From assembly GCA_023412215.1 (NCBI GenBank), contig JAEYNX010000020.1, positions 186,001 through 250,000 of the forward strand: 64,000 nucleotides of DNA, read 5' to 3'. This document shows positions 25,374 through 34,411 of the stretch, one piece after another. Both the position numbers and the translations under genes were made by a program. Every line of letters starts with the position of its first letter. Position 1 is the stretch's first letter. The notes beneath the pieces are model-generated. The model was not told where the DNA came from and did no database searches. It saw nothing but the letters and a program-made list of their open reading frames with translations. This stretch comes from Bacillota bacterium (lineage in GTDB: Bacteria; Bacillota; Clostridia; Oscillospirales; Ruminococcaceae).

Positions 25374-25431
25374 CAGCCGCCGCGGACGATTGGATTTGTC
25401 TGCGGCGGCTGAAATTTTTTAAAATTTTTTT
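25374..25431 (+). terminator. Terminator of the TetR/membrane protein unit
   Basis: CAGCCGCCGCGGAC pairs with GTCTGCGGCGGCTG (one mismatch), then AAATTTTTTAAAATTTTTTT. A strong rho-independent terminator 27 bp after the last stop codon. Confidence 0.9.
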
Positions 25432-25984
25432 ATTTTCAGGGTTTCAAAAAGTTGAGTTTTTTTCTCTATATTAATTGAGAGGGGAAATTAAGCGGCGCAC
25501 GACTGGAATCGTGTAGGAATGGAACAATGGCGGTTTAGATTTATGCTGTTCTTAATATCTTGCTGGACTTTATTTTGTACTGGTTTGAAGCTTACTAATA
25601 CCCACCCCCTGCCCCCTCCCATTTTTTAATGTGGCTAAGAAAGAATCTGTCGGAAATGGGAGGGGGAAAAGTGCGAGGGGGCTTCGCCCCCTCGCGTAAG
25701 GCCCTCTTTCGCGCAGGTAGACTTACAGATTTGTAGCAGCTTGTAGCGCGGGAGGGGGCAGGAGGAGAGGAACACGTAGCGCGAGGTTTATTTTTGGAAC
25801 ATTAAGCATATGGGAAGGACTGGAGATTGTGTAGGTGTATATATTTCTAACAATATGTCCTGCAAGCTGTGGAAATTTGTTCGGGGAAATAATATACGGT
25901 CGGGTACTATTCAATGAGTATGGGAAAATTATAAGAAGGCATGTCGAGACCAGTGGTGATAAGTGTAATAAATGCTTAAATGCA

Positions 25985-26025
25985 GGGCCCGCCCCGCGCC
26001 GAAATCTTCGGCGCGGGGCGGGCCC
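25985..26025. terminator. 19-bp perfect GC hairpin at the 3' end of pckA
   Basis: Left arm 25985-26003 and right arm 26007-26025 are exact complements with a 3-base loop; outer bases are GGGCCCGCCCCG. It lies 37 bp after the pckA stop. The plus side ends in CCCTTTAT; the minus side has few Ts. Probably a terminator or a 3' stabiliser. Confidence 0.75.
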
Positions 26026-26062
26026 TTTATATCCGCATATTCCTTTTAGGAGTACAAACTAA

Positions 26063-27823
26063 TTAGCCCAGTCTCTTCTCGAGGTTGGCGAGCTCTGTGT
26101 TGAGGGCGGCAGGCAGCTTCGCGCCGAACTTGCCGTAGAACTCGTGGATGCCCTTGGCCTCTTCCTTCCACAGGTTCTTGTCAACGTTGAGCAGGCCCTT
26201 AATGGTGGCAAGGTCGATATCAAGGCCTTCGATGTTCAGGTCTTCCGCCTTGGGCTCGTAGCCGATGGGGGTCTCCACCGCGTCGGCCTTGCCCTCGCAG
26301 CGGTCGATGATCCACTCGAGTACGCGCATGTTATCGCCGAAGCCCGGCCAAATGAAGTGGCCTTCGTCGTCGGTTCTGAACCAGTTCACGTTGAAGATCT
26401 TGGGAGCCTTGTCGCCGAGCTTCTCGCCGATCTCAAGCCAGTGCTTGAAGTAGTCGCCCATGTGGTAGCCGCAGAAGGGCAGCATAGCCATCGGGTCGCG
26501 GCGAACAACGCCCACGGCGCCGGTAGCGGCAGCGGTGGTCTCGGAAGCCATGATAGAGCCTACGAATACGCCGTGCTGCCAGCTTAAGGACTGGTATACC
26601 AGCGGGGCGGTCTTTGCGCGGCGGCCGCCGAATACGATAGCCGAAAGGGGAACGCCCTTCTTGGCCTCAAACTCGGAGCTGATGCAGGGGCAGTTCTTTG
26701 CGGGAGCGGTAAAGCGGCTGTTGGGATGAGCGCCCTTCTCGCCTAAAGCACTGTCCCACTTCTCGCCCTTCCAGTTGATGGCGTTCTTGGGCGGGTTTTT
26801 ATCTAAGCCCTCCCACCATACGGTGTTGTCCTCAAGGTTGTGCACCACGTTGGTGAAGATGGTGCCCTGCTTGGTGGACATAAGCGCGTTGGGGTTGGAT
26901 TTCATGTTGGTGCCGGGGGCTACGCCGAAGAAGCCGTTCTCGGGGTTGATAGCCCAGAGTCTGCCGTCCTCGCCGATGCGGATCCACGCGATGTCGTCGC
27001 CTACCGTCCATACCTTATAGCCCTTCTTGGCGTAAACCTCGGGGGGGATAAGCATGGCGAGGTTGGTTTTGCCGCAGGCGGAGGGGAACGCGGCAGCGAT
27101 GTATTTTACTTCGCCCTTGGGGTTCTCAAGGCCGAGGATGAGCATGTGCTCGGCCATCCAGCCCTCGTTCTTGCCCTGATACGAAGCGATGCGCAGCGCG
27201 AAGCACTTCTTGCCCAGCAGTACGTTGCCGCCGTAGCCGGAGTTGATCGACCAGATGGCGTTGTCCTCGGGGAAGTGGCAGATGTAGCGGTTCTCTTCGT
27301 CGATGTCTGCCTTGGAGTGCAGGCCGCGAACGAAGTCGTTGGAATCGCCCAGCATATCCAGAGCGGGCTTGCCCATTCTGGTCATAATATCCATGTTCAG
27401 TACAACGTAGGTAGAGTCGGTGAGCTCAATGCCGATCTTGGCAAGCGGGGAGCCGATGGGGCCCATGCAATAGGGGATAACATACATGGTGCGGTCTTTC
27501 ATTACGCCGTCAAACAGCGCGCCCAGCTTTTTATAGGCCTCCTGCGGGTCCATCCAGTTGTTGGTGGGGCCGGCGTCCTCTTCTTTACGGGAGCAGATAA
27601 AGGTGCGGTGCTCTACACGGGCAACGTCGTTAATGGCAGTTCTGTGCAGGTAGCAGCCGGGCAGCTTCTCTTCGTTAAGCTTAATCATTTCACCCTTCGC
27701 TTCGCTCTCGGCGCGAATCTGCTTGAGTTGTTCCTCACTGCCGTCTATCCAAACGACATTGGCGGGTTTAACCAGAGCCTTCATCTCTTCAATCCAGCTC
27801 AGAACGTGTTGATTGTTTGTCAT
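26063..27823 (-). CDS. pckG: Phosphoenolpyruvate carboxykinase (GTP)
   Basis: 586 aa, normal for the GTP-dependent family, which is unrelated in length and motif to the ATP enzyme. P-loop FPSACGKTN at residues 246-254 holds the hyper-reactive Cys250; RIGEDGRLWAINPENGFFGVAPG and NTVWWEGLD are family blocks. It interconverts oxaloacetate + GTP and PEP + CO2; in anaerobes often in the carboxylating direction. AAGGAG lies before the ATG at 27823; the open frame upstream to 28063 is unsupported and overlaps the leader. Confidence 0.96.
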   Translation of the reverse strand: MTNNQHVLSWIEEMKALVKPANVVWIDGSEEQLKQIRAESEAKGEMIKLNEEKLPGCYLHRTAINDVARVEHRTFICSRKEEDAGPTNNWMDPQEAYKKLGALFDGVMKDRTMYVIPYCMGPIGSPLAKIGIELTDSTYVVLNMDIMTRMGKPALDMLGDSNDFVRGLHSKADIDEENRYICHFPEDNAIWSINSGYGGNVLLGKKCFALRIASYQGKNEGWMAEHMLILGLENPKGEVKYIAAAFPSACGKTNLAMLIPPEVYAKKGYKVWTVGDDIAWIRIGEDGRLWAINPENGFFGVAPGTNMKSNPNALMSTKQGTIFTNVVHNLEDNTVWWEGLDKNPPKNAINWKGEKWDSALGEKGAHPNSRFTAPAKNCPCISSEFEAKKGVPLSAIVFGGRRAKTAPLVYQSLSWQHGVFVGSIMASETTAAATGAVGVVRRDPMAMLPFCGYHMGDYFKHWLEIGEKLGDKAPKIFNVNWFRTDDEGHFIWPGFGDNMRVLEWIIDRCEGKADAVETPIGYEPKAEDLNIEGLDIDLATIKGLLNVDKNLWKEEAKGIHEFYGKFGAKLPAALNTELANLEKRLG

Positions 27824-28098
27824 CCTGTTATCTCCTTTCAAAACATGGATATTCAGCCGGGTTATCGTCCCGGTTCGCCTGGAAAAGCAAAAAATGAAAA
27901 AAGTGAATGGTGCAACTTTCATGCGATGATGTAAGCGATACTGGCTTATGTGCAAAAACAGAAAATACATTCTACCCCTGTCTGTTGCTGCGGCTTTGCA
28001 GGAATGAAGTAAAATGGCAGGCATTTTCAGGCATTCTCGGGCGCATATGCAATTGCATGACATCTAAACACCAAAGATTCAAATTTTCCACAAATAAC
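27824..28098 (-). other. Long pckG untranslated leader
   Basis: About 270 bp between the promoter and the ribosome site. Short stems such as GCCGGGTTATCGTCCCGG can form, but I do not recognise a known riboswitch class. No small gene is supported. Confidence 0.4.
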
Positions 28099-28127
28099 AT
28101 TATAGCCGCTTTTCGTAAAGAAATCAA
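28099..28127 (-). promoter_or_regulatory. Probable pckG promoter
   Basis: TTGATT (28122-28127) and TATAAT (28099-28104) on the minus strand are 17 bp apart. This puts the start of RNA near 28092 and leaves an untranslated leader of about 265 nt before pckG. Confidence 0.7.
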
Positions 28128-28234
28128 GCGCGAAACCGTTAAAAGTATCACAATATTTCCGTAAAATTTACCTCTTGAATTTTTGAAAATGAATTTTATA
28201 AATGTAAATCCTGCATTTTTATACTAAATTCCAT

Positions 28235-28345
28235 GAAAAAAGGGGATAAAATCCCCTTCGGGTTTTTAGCCGCTGCATGATCGTTGCATACGCTTGCTGC
28301 AGCGGCGCAAAACGTTGCTGCTCCCCGCTGAAGGCGGGTTTTAAA
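28235..28345. terminator. Terminator group between the LCP-like gene and pckG
   Basis: On the minus strand AAGGGGAT/ATCCCCTT (28240-28258) is followed by TTTTTT, a good terminator for the gene ending at 28418. Next to it lie GCCGCTGCA/TGCAGCGGC (28269-28305) and CCCGC/GCGGG with TTTT (about 28328-28345). Confidence 0.7.
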
Positions 28346-28417
28346 AAAGGGATAGAATCACTTTCTTAAAGAAGAATTAGTATTGCAGGGCAATTTGTCA
28401 CAAAGGCCAAGGGCGCC

Positions 28418-29368
28418 TCAGCTTGCGGAGGTAACTGCGGCCGAGCTTGCGGCAGCAGCGCCGGAGGAGGCCGTCTCCTCCCCCGCAAAGTATTTTTTAA
28501 GGGTGTCGGCGGATTGCTGCGTGAGCGAGAACCCTTGCGCGTCATACCGCCCGCCGGGGAATACGGGAACAGCGGGGTCCTTTAGCTCGGTGGCGAAATA
28601 GCGCAGCGTGGGCAGCCCCTTGGTGAAGTCGCTGTATGAGATGTCGGTTTCGGCGAGGTTTACGAGGGTTTTAAATACGCTTTCGCCGTGCTGCACCAGC
28701 CACTCGTTCAGGCGCTCGTTTAACAGCTTGGCCAGCACGTCGCACTGCACCTTGTAGCGGTGCGCCTCGCCCTCGGTGTAGCTGGGGAAGCGGAACATGT
28801 CGTACACGGCACGCCCGTCGAGCACCTGCTTGCCCTTGGGGATGTTGATATAGATATTGGCGTCTACATTCTTATAGATAAGCGAGTAGGGCAGGGTATA
28901 TTTGACGGTGCCCAGCGTGTTGAGCGCCTTCACAAAGCTGTCCGCGCTCAGGCGCGCGGTGCGGTCTATGCTTATATCGAGCACCGATTCGAGGATGTTC
29001 TTGGCTTCCAGCGTGCCGCCGTAGGTGTCGTAGCTCTGCAGGGTATCGGTTTTTCCACTGGATTTTATCTGCATGTTAAAGGGAAGTGAGGTAATCGGCA
29101 GTTGCCCCTGCACGGGGTCTAAGCGCAGCAGCAGAAAATACTTTGCCTTCTCGCCCTCGGTGACGATCACCAGGGTGGTGAGGCTGTCGGCGGCCGACGG
29201 GGTATAAGCGGGTGCTGCTTCGCTGCTCGCGGGGCCCGAGGAGGGTGTATAATCCCTCAGCGGGCTTAACTCCAGCATGATGGGGATGAATATTACCGAG
29301 AGGATGACCACCGATACGCCAAACGCCAGCGAAAAGAATTTTAACCTGTGCGCTTTTGCCTTTTTCAT
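28418..29368 (-). CDS. LCP (LytR-CpsA-Psr)-like membrane-anchored protein, divergent
   Basis: About 316 aa. One N-terminal transmembrane helix, a Ser/Pro/Ala linker, then an extracellular domain that follows the LCP order: LLRLDPVQGQLPITSLPFNM, GGTLEAKNILESVLDISIDR, DSFVKALNTLGTVKYTLPY, GKQVLDGRAVYDMFRFPSY. LCP enzymes attach teichoic acids or capsule to peptidoglycan. The usual arginine clusters (SIPRD; R--RQ) are altered here (SLPFN; HRYKVQ), so activity is uncertain. The end is Ala/Ser-rich, low complexity. ATG at 29368 preferred over GTG at 29383. Confidence 0.65.
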   Translation of the reverse strand: MKKAKAHRLKFFSLAFGVSVVILSVIFIPIMLELSPLRDYTPSSGPASSEAAPAYTPSAADSLTTLVIVTEGEKAKYFLLLRLDPVQGQLPITSLPFNMQIKSSGKTDTLQSYDTYGGTLEAKNILESVLDISIDRTARLSADSFVKALNTLGTVKYTLPYSLIYKNVDANIYINIPKGKQVLDGRAVYDMFRFPSYTEGEAHRYKVQCDVLAKLLNERLNEWLVQHGESVFKTLVNLAETDISYSDFTKGLPTLRYFATELKDPAVPVFPGGRYDAQGFSLTQQSADTLKKYFAGEETASSGAAAASSAAVTSAS

Positions 29369-29970
29369 AAGAAGTCCGCCCACTATACAGATTCAGAGGC
29401 GTACCCGCCGCCATCTTGCGGCGGGCAGTCCCCAAATACTAGTATTACCCTTCCAAAGGGTGGGCATACATCCCGGCGGAAATGCAGGTTTGGTGTTGCA
29501 GGAACGGGGCTAGCACGCAGGTTATCTCTAGATTAGGCGGATGGGCTGTAGGGGCGACCTCGGCGGCCCATGCTTGCCCATCGTGTTACGGTAATTGTGT
29601 AGGGAACGGCCACCATGCCGTTACGTGTGCCCGGATTTCACCGTGTAGGGTTTTACCTACTGCGCTTTTATTATGAATCCTTCTGTGTTTAACATTGTCG
29701 CGGCCTGAGCGACAATCTAAAATTAATAAGGGTTTATTTTAGAGGTAGAACACATAAACCGCAAGACATCAGGGCCTATGCCTAGCATTATTCCGCAGTT
29801 TGGGATGTAGGTGGAACGGTCAAGACCGTTCCCTACAAAATCACCGTAACGTGGTGGTAAACCACGGGGCGTCGAGGACGCCGCCCCCTACGGTTGGGGA
29901 TTACGCGCCTACAATGTAATAGAAGAGACGGCATTTACATAAGGCCAATGGCCGCCGCTGCCAAACAATT
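29369..29970. repeat. 602-bp gap with family A palindromic units
   Basis: No gene. Units seen: TGTAGGGGCGACC with GGCGGCCC at 29547-29569, GTAGGGAACGGC/GCCGTT at 29599-29621, GTAGGG...CCTACT near 29646, GGAACGGTC/GACCGTTCCCTAC at 29813-29836, and GGGGCGTC with GACGCCGCCCCCTAC at 29867-29892. Orientation alternates. This is one of the two densest clusters in the window. Confidence 0.75.
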
Positions 29971-32643
29971 TTACCTCGCGCGCCTCGATTTTCTCATCCC
30001 GCGGCGGATCAGCACGATGATCTCGTGGAACACCAGCGGCACGAGCGAAAGCGCGATCAGCTCCAACCACTCGATAAAGGTAAGCGGCACGGTGCCGAAG
30101 AGCGCGGTTAAAAAGGGAAGCTCGGTAACGGCAATCTGCAAAATCAGCCCCACGAAGAAGGACAAGATCATCAGCTTGTTCTGCAGGTGGTTCATGCGAA
30201 ACAGCGACTTGTCGATGTTTCGCATTCCGATGGCGTGGAAGAGCTGCGAAACGCCCAAGGTGACAAACGCGTAGGTCTGCGCGTGGGCAAGGATGCCCTC
30301 GTCGGCAAACACCGCCTTGATCGCCTCAAAGGTGACGGCGGCGCCGCCCTGCGTCAGCACCTTCACGGGCAGGTATAAGAACGCGCCGAGCGTAATGGCG
30401 GCAATCACAAAGCCGTAAAACAGGGTAAGGGCGAACCCACCACGCGCAAAGAGGCTCTCGCCCGGGCTGCGGGGCGGCGCCCTCATAATGTCCTTATCCT
30501 TGCTGTCCACCCCCAGCGCGAGGCCGGGCAGGGTGTCGGTAATCAGGTTAACCCACAGGATATGGATGGCCTTGAGCGGCGAGGCAAGCCCCAGAGCGAT
30601 AGACGAGAACATGGCGATGATTTCGCCGAAGTTGGACGAAAGTAAGAACAGCACCGACTTTTTGATGTTGCCGTAGATGTTGCGGCCTTCCTCCACCGCC
30701 TTCTCGATGGTGGCAAAGTTGTCGTCGGTCAGCACCATGTCCGCGGCGCCCTTGGCCACATCGGTGCCCGTAATGCCCATCGCCACGCCGATATCCGCCG
30801 CCTTAAGGGAAGGCGCGTCGTTCACGCCGTCGCCGGTCATCGACACGATATACCCGTGGGACTGGAACGCCTTGACGATCATCACCTTATGCTCGGGGGA
30901 TACGCGCGCGAACACGTGCAGATTTTCCACCAGCCCGTTGAGCTGTTCCTGTGAAAGGGTGTTCAGCTCCCCGCCCGTGATGCACTCGTTCTCGCTGTGC
31001 GCGATGCCAAGCTCGCGGGCGATGGCAAACGCCGTGTCTTTATGGTCGCCCGTAATCATCACGGTGCGTATCTTCGCGTCTTTAAACATCCGCACCGCGT
31101 CCTTCGCCTCGGGGCGCGGCGGGTCGATCATGCCCACCAAGCCCGCAAAGGCCAGCTGCTGCTCGGTGGCGGTGTCGTCGCCGTATTTCACGGCCAAAGC
31201 CAGCACGCGCAAAGCGTCGCTTGCCATCTGCTGCGCGGCCTTTTCAATGGCCCGGCGGTCATTGTCGGTGAGGGGGCGCTTCCGCCCGTTTTCCACAATG
31301 CCGTCGCAGCGGGCCAGCACCACGTCCATGCCGCCCTTGGTGTAGCCTATCACGCCGCCGTCGGGCGCGCGGTGCACGGTGGTCATCATCTTGCGGTCGG
31401 AGTCAAACGCCTGCTCGTTGATGCGGGGGAACTGCTTCTCCAGCTCCTCGCGGAAGAGCTTAAGCGGCGCGCCCATGTCGAGCAGCGCGATCTCGGTGGG
31501 GTCGCCGATGCGCCCCCCGCCCGCGATGGAGGCGTCGTTGCACAGCACGAAGCCCTCGAGCAGCATGCGGTCGGCTTTGTCGGCAGCCAGCTGCGAAACG
31601 GGCTTTAACGTGCCGCCGGAATACACCTTTTCAACGGTCATGCGGTTTTGGGTGAGGGTGCCTGTTTTATCGGAGCACACCACGCTCACGGCGCCGAGGG
31701 TCTCCACCGAGGGCAGGCGGCGTACGATGGTATTCACCTTCACCATGCGCGAAACACCCAGCGCCAGCACGATGGTTACCACCGCGGGCAGCCCCTCGGG
31801 GATAGCGGCCACCGCGAGCGAGATGGCGGTGAGCAGCATCTCGGGGATATTGCGGTTTTGCAGCACCGCGATGCCGAACATCGCCGCGCAGATCACCAAA
31901 GCCAGTATGCCCAGCACCTTGCCGAGGTCAGCCAGGCGCTTCTGCAGCGGGGTCATCTCCTCCTTAGCACTCTCGATCATCTGCGCGATGCGGCCGATCT
32001 CGGTGTTCATGCCGGTGGCGGTCACCACGCCCTCGCCGCGCCCGTAGGTGACGCTGGTGGAGGAGTAGGCCATGTTGATGCGGTCGCCGATGCCGATTTC
32101 GCCGTCCGCCACAAAGGCGGCGTCCTTTTCGGCGGGCACCGATTCGCCGGTGAGCGCCGATTCATCGATTTTAAGGTTGACAGCGGTGAGCAGCCTTAGG
32201 TCGGCGGGCACCACGCGTCCCGCGTCCAGCACCACCACGTCGCCCGTTACCAGCTCGCGCGCGGGGATATCCAAGAGCTTGCCGCCGCGCTTCACCAGCG
32301 CAGTGGGGCTGGAGAGTTTTTTAAGCGCCTGCAGCGCCTGCTCGGCCTTTGCCTCCTGCGTCATGCCGATAAACGCGTTGAGCAGCACCACAAACAGGAT
32401 GATGCCCGCGTCGCCGAACTCGCGCAGAAAGATAGAGATGGCCGCCGCCGCGAACAGGATGTAGATCATCGGGTCGTTAAGCTGGCTTAAAAACATCATC
32501 AGTTTGGATTTCTGCTTTTTCTCGGCAAACTCGTTTGCCCCGTTCTGGGTGAGGCGTTTTTGCGCTTCATCGCCGGAAAGACCGAGAGAAGGATTGGTTT
32601 GCAGGGCCTCGCAGGCCTGCTGAGCGGTTTTTTGCTCGTACAT
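29971..32643 (-). CDS. P-type cation-transporting ATPase, Ca2+-ATPase-like; probable Mn2+ exporter
   Basis: 890 aa P2A-type pump. TGES (165-168), phosphorylated aspartate in DKTGT (325-329), PEGLP in helix M4 (282-286), MTGDGVNDAPSLKAADIG hinge, and ten membrane helices. By sequence it would be called a Ca2+-transporting ATPase, but its leader carries a yybP-ykoY-type Mn2+ riboswitch (32799-32925), as in front of the Lactococcus pump gene yoaB. Mn2+ export is therefore the better hypothesis. Ribosome site AGGAG upstream of ATG. Single-gene unit. Confidence 0.93.
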   Translation of the reverse strand: MYEQKTAQQACEALQTNPSLGLSGDEAQKRLTQNGANEFAEKKQKSKLMMFLSQLNDPMIYILFAAAAISIFLREFGDAGIILFVVLLNAFIGMTQEAKAEQALQALKKLSSPTALVKRGGKLLDIPARELVTGDVVVLDAGRVVPADLRLLTAVNLKIDESALTGESVPAEKDAAFVADGEIGIGDRINMAYSSTSVTYGRGEGVVTATGMNTEIGRIAQMIESAKEEMTPLQKRLADLGKVLGILALVICAAMFGIAVLQNRNIPEMLLTAISLAVAAIPEGLPAVVTIVLALGVSRMVKVNTIVRRLPSVETLGAVSVVCSDKTGTLTQNRMTVEKVYSGGTLKPVSQLAADKADRMLLEGFVLCNDASIAGGGRIGDPTEIALLDMGAPLKLFREELEKQFPRINEQAFDSDRKMMTTVHRAPDGGVIGYTKGGMDVVLARCDGIVENGRKRPLTDNDRRAIEKAAQQMASDALRVLALAVKYGDDTATEQQLAFAGLVGMIDPPRPEAKDAVRMFKDAKIRTVMITGDHKDTAFAIARELGIAHSENECITGGELNTLSQEQLNGLVENLHVFARVSPEHKVMIVKAFQSHGYIVSMTGDGVNDAPSLKAADIGVAMGITGTDVAKGAADMVLTDDNFATIEKAVEEGRNIYGNIKKSVLFLLSSNFGEIIAMFSSIALGLASPLKAIHILWVNLITDTLPGLALGVDSKDKDIMRAPPRSPGESLFARGGFALTLFYGFVIAAITLGAFLYLPVKVLTQGGAAVTFEAIKAVFADEGILAHAQTYAFVTLGVSQLFHAIGMRNIDKSLFRMNHLQNKLMILSFFVGLILQIAVTELPFLTALFGTVPLTFIEWLELIALSLVPLVFHEIIVLIRRGMRKSRRAR

Positions 32644-32798
32644 AGAGACACTCCTTTAAGATGTGTAAGGTATAACAGCAAAGGCGGGGACCGCAGCCGC
32701 AAGGCAACCGTCCTGCATCCGTTCTTTATGCATATTAGCATTAGTATTCCGTGGGTTGCTTTGCCATATGTAAACGGCTGCCAAACAAAAAAACAGAA

Positions 32799-32925
32799 TA
32801 AAAAAAGACCCTTTGCGTGAAGCGGAAACCCCGAAACACGCTAAAAGTCTTGTTACCTGACGGACCTCAAACCAGAGCGAAGCGCTCATGTTGTTGATTT
32901 GAGATTTAAAACTACTCCCGATTAG
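32799..32925 (-). promoter_or_regulatory. Probable yybP-ykoY (Mn2+) riboswitch with terminator
   Basis: Read on the minus strand: GGGAGTAG (32912-32919) matches the conserved first Mn-site loop; a long arm CTCAAATC/GGTTTGAG with GAGCG/CGCTC tip follows; then CCGTCAGG (32856-32863) with GTAACA stands in the place of the second conserved loop (CGTCA). Next, AGAC-TTTT-AGCGTG pairs with CACGC-AAAGG-GTCT (32806-32850) followed by seven Ts: an intrinsic terminator that shares bases with the 3' side of the aptamer. Mn2+ binding should favour read-through into the ATPase gene. Confidence 0.8.
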
Positions 32926-32944
32926 CAGTTATTTTACTGTACCT

Positions 32945-32974
32945 ATAATATAGCACAAATCTTAAAAATTGCAA
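32945..32974 (-). promoter_or_regulatory. Probable promoter of the riboswitch/ATPase unit
   Basis: TTGCAA (32969-32974) and TATTAT (32945-32950) on the minus strand, 18 bp apart, just upstream of the aptamer. Confidence 0.55.
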
Positions 32975-33012
32975 GCGGATGCACTGCAAAAATTAATTTT
33001 ACAGATCTCTTC

Positions 33013-33060
33013 TTGACAAATCCGGTAAGTGGATATATAGTTAGTTACATAAGTAATTAA
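33013..33060 (+). promoter_or_regulatory. Promoter and operator of the GntR/ABC exporter operon
   Basis: TTGACA (33013-33018), 17 bp, TATAGT (33036-33041). Overlapping the -10 end is an imperfect palindrome TTAGTTAC-ATAA-GTAATTAA (33041-33060), a plausible site for the GntR-type regulator encoded next. Confidence 0.8.
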
Positions 33061-33098
33061 CCATATAACCAAAGAAGAAGTCTGGGGGTGCTAACGGC

Positions 33099-33473
33099 TT
33101 GAACACAAACCTGAATACAGAGCAATCCATCTACATCCAGATTGCCGGAAAGATAGAAGACGACATCCTGCGCGATATACTGGCCGAGGGCGAGAGCGTT
33201 CCCTCCACCAACCAGCTTGCGGCGTTGTACCAAATCAACCCCGCGACGGCGGCAAAGGGCGTCAATATCCTGGTGGACGAGGGCATTCTTTATAAGAAAA
33301 GGGGGATAGGCATGTTTGTGATAGAGGGCGGCAAGCGGAAGATTATTGTAAAACGAAAGGAAGGCTTTTTTGAAAAGTATGTGGTCTCTCTGGTGCGGGA
33401 GGCAAAACAGCTGAATATTGACGGTGAGGAACTGGTAGAGATGATACGCCGCGCCCAGCAGCTGGGGCAGTAG
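33099..33473 (+). CDS. GntR family regulator, YtrA subfamily
   Basis: 124 aa. Short YtrA-type: winged helix only (IYIQIAGKIEDDILRDILAEGESVPSTNQLAALYQINPATAAKGVNILVDEGILYKKRG) plus a two-helix tail, without a ligand domain. The start is TTG after GGGGGTG; a GTG nearby is out of frame and stops. YtrA proteins repress adjacent ABC exporters and respond to cell-wall-active compounds. It heads the operon with the ABC ATPase and membrane partners. Confidence 0.9.
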   Translation: MNTNLNTEQSIYIQIAGKIEDDILRDILAEGESVPSTNQLAALYQINPATAAKGVNILVDEGILYKKRGIGMFVIEGGKRKIIVKRKEGFFEKYVVSLVREAKQLNIDGEELVEMIRRAQQLGQ

Positions 33474-33490
33474 GCCGAGAGAAAGGAAAG

Positions 33491-34396
33491 ATGGCGATGA
33501 ACACAATTTTACAGTGCAGCGGGGTCGTGAAACGCTTTGGCAAGATAACCGCCTTAAACGGCGTGGACTTAACCCTTGACGAGAACAAGATCTATGGACT
33601 TATCGGCCGAAACGGCGCGGGCAAAACCACGCTGCTGGGCATTCTCTCCGGGCAGAACAGCGCGGGGGAGGGCGAGGTGACGGTGTGCGGGATGCCCATA
33701 TGGGAAAATGTCGAGGCGATGGAGAAGGTTTGCTTTTCCCGTGAACTGAGCGCGACCACCGCCTTCGGGCCGGATACCCGCAAGGTGAAGGAGCTTTTCC
33801 GCATTGCGAAGATCTTCTACCCCTTCTGGGATGAGGAATATGCCAAGAGGCTGATTAAAGAATTTCAGCTCGACCCCAAGAAGGCTATCAACAAGCTCTC
33901 GAAGGGGATGCTTTCGATGGTGAGCATCATCATCGCGCTGGCCTCCCGCGCGCCCATCACCTTTTTGGATGAGCCGGTGGCGGGCCTCGACGTGATGATG
34001 CGCGAGAAATTCTACAAGCTGCTGCTGGATGATTATATGGAGAACCCGCGCACCTACGTGATCTCCACCCACATCATTGACGAGGCGAGCAACGTGTTTG
34101 AAGAGGTGGTGCTGGTGGATGCGGGCCGGATCATGCTCAAGCAGAACACCGAAGAGCTGCGCGCGCAGTACGCCTATGTAAGCGGCAGGGAAGACACGGT
34201 AAGCGAGGCAACCAGGGGCCTGCAGGTGGTGCACCGCGAGGGCCTCGGCAAAAGCCTTACCGTCTGCGTGAAGCTAAACGGCAGCTCCAGGCTCGAGCAA
34301 TACGACGTGGATGTTGCGCCGGTAAGCCTGCAGAAGATCTTTGTTTACCTTACCGAGCAGTACGAGAACGCCATGCTTTCATCGGCGCAGGTATAG
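33491..34396 (+). CDS. ABC transporter ATP-binding protein (YtrB-like)
   Basis: 301 aa. Walker A GRNGAGKTT, signature LSKGM in place of LSGGQ, Walker B ITFLDEPVAGLD, switch histidine in ISTHI. The C-terminal 90 residues form the extra domain common in exporters of this group. AAAGGA lies before the ATG. With the two following membrane proteins it would form an efflux or envelope-sensing complex controlled by the YtrA-like repressor. Confidence 0.9.
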   Translation: MAMNTILQCSGVVKRFGKITALNGVDLTLDENKIYGLIGRNGAGKTTLLGILSGQNSAGEGEVTVCGMPIWENVEAMEKVCFSRELSATTAFGPDTRKVKELFRIAKIFYPFWDEEYAKRLIKEFQLDPKKAINKLSKGMLSMVSIIIALASRAPITFLDEPVAGLDVMMREKFYKLLLDDYMENPRTYVISTHIIDEASNVFEEVVLVDAGRIMLKQNTEELRAQYAYVSGREDTVSEATRGLQVVHREGLGKSLTVCVKLNGSSRLEQYDVDVAPVSLQKIFVYLTEQYENAMLSSAQV

Positions 34397-34411
34397 CGGG
34401 GGCAAAAGGAT

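Larger units (their letters stand above)
25347..26062. other. 716-bp hairpin-rich non-coding region
   Basis: No credible gene. From left to right: terminator 25374-25431; an AT-rich stretch; CCCCCTCCCATTT at about 25611-25626 matching AAATGGGAGGGGG at about 25654-25667; a perfect GCGAGGGGGC/GCCCCCTCGC hairpin at about 25674-25696; and the 19-bp stem at 25985-26025. It could be decayed mobile DNA or a structured RNA. Confidence 0.6.

Noticed and set aside
25612..25700. G-quadruplex in the GGGAGGGGG tracts
   Set aside because: Only three G-runs lie close enough; the duplex hairpins explain the pattern.
26840..27934. Long plus-strand open frame (364 codons) opposite pckG
   Set aside because: It is the antisense shadow of a strongly conserved enzyme gene, has no family motif and no ribosome site.
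27824..28063. 80-residue N-terminal extension of PEP carboxykinase
   Set aside because: It lies in the leader RNA; AAGGAG sits before the ATG at 27823, where the family normally starts.
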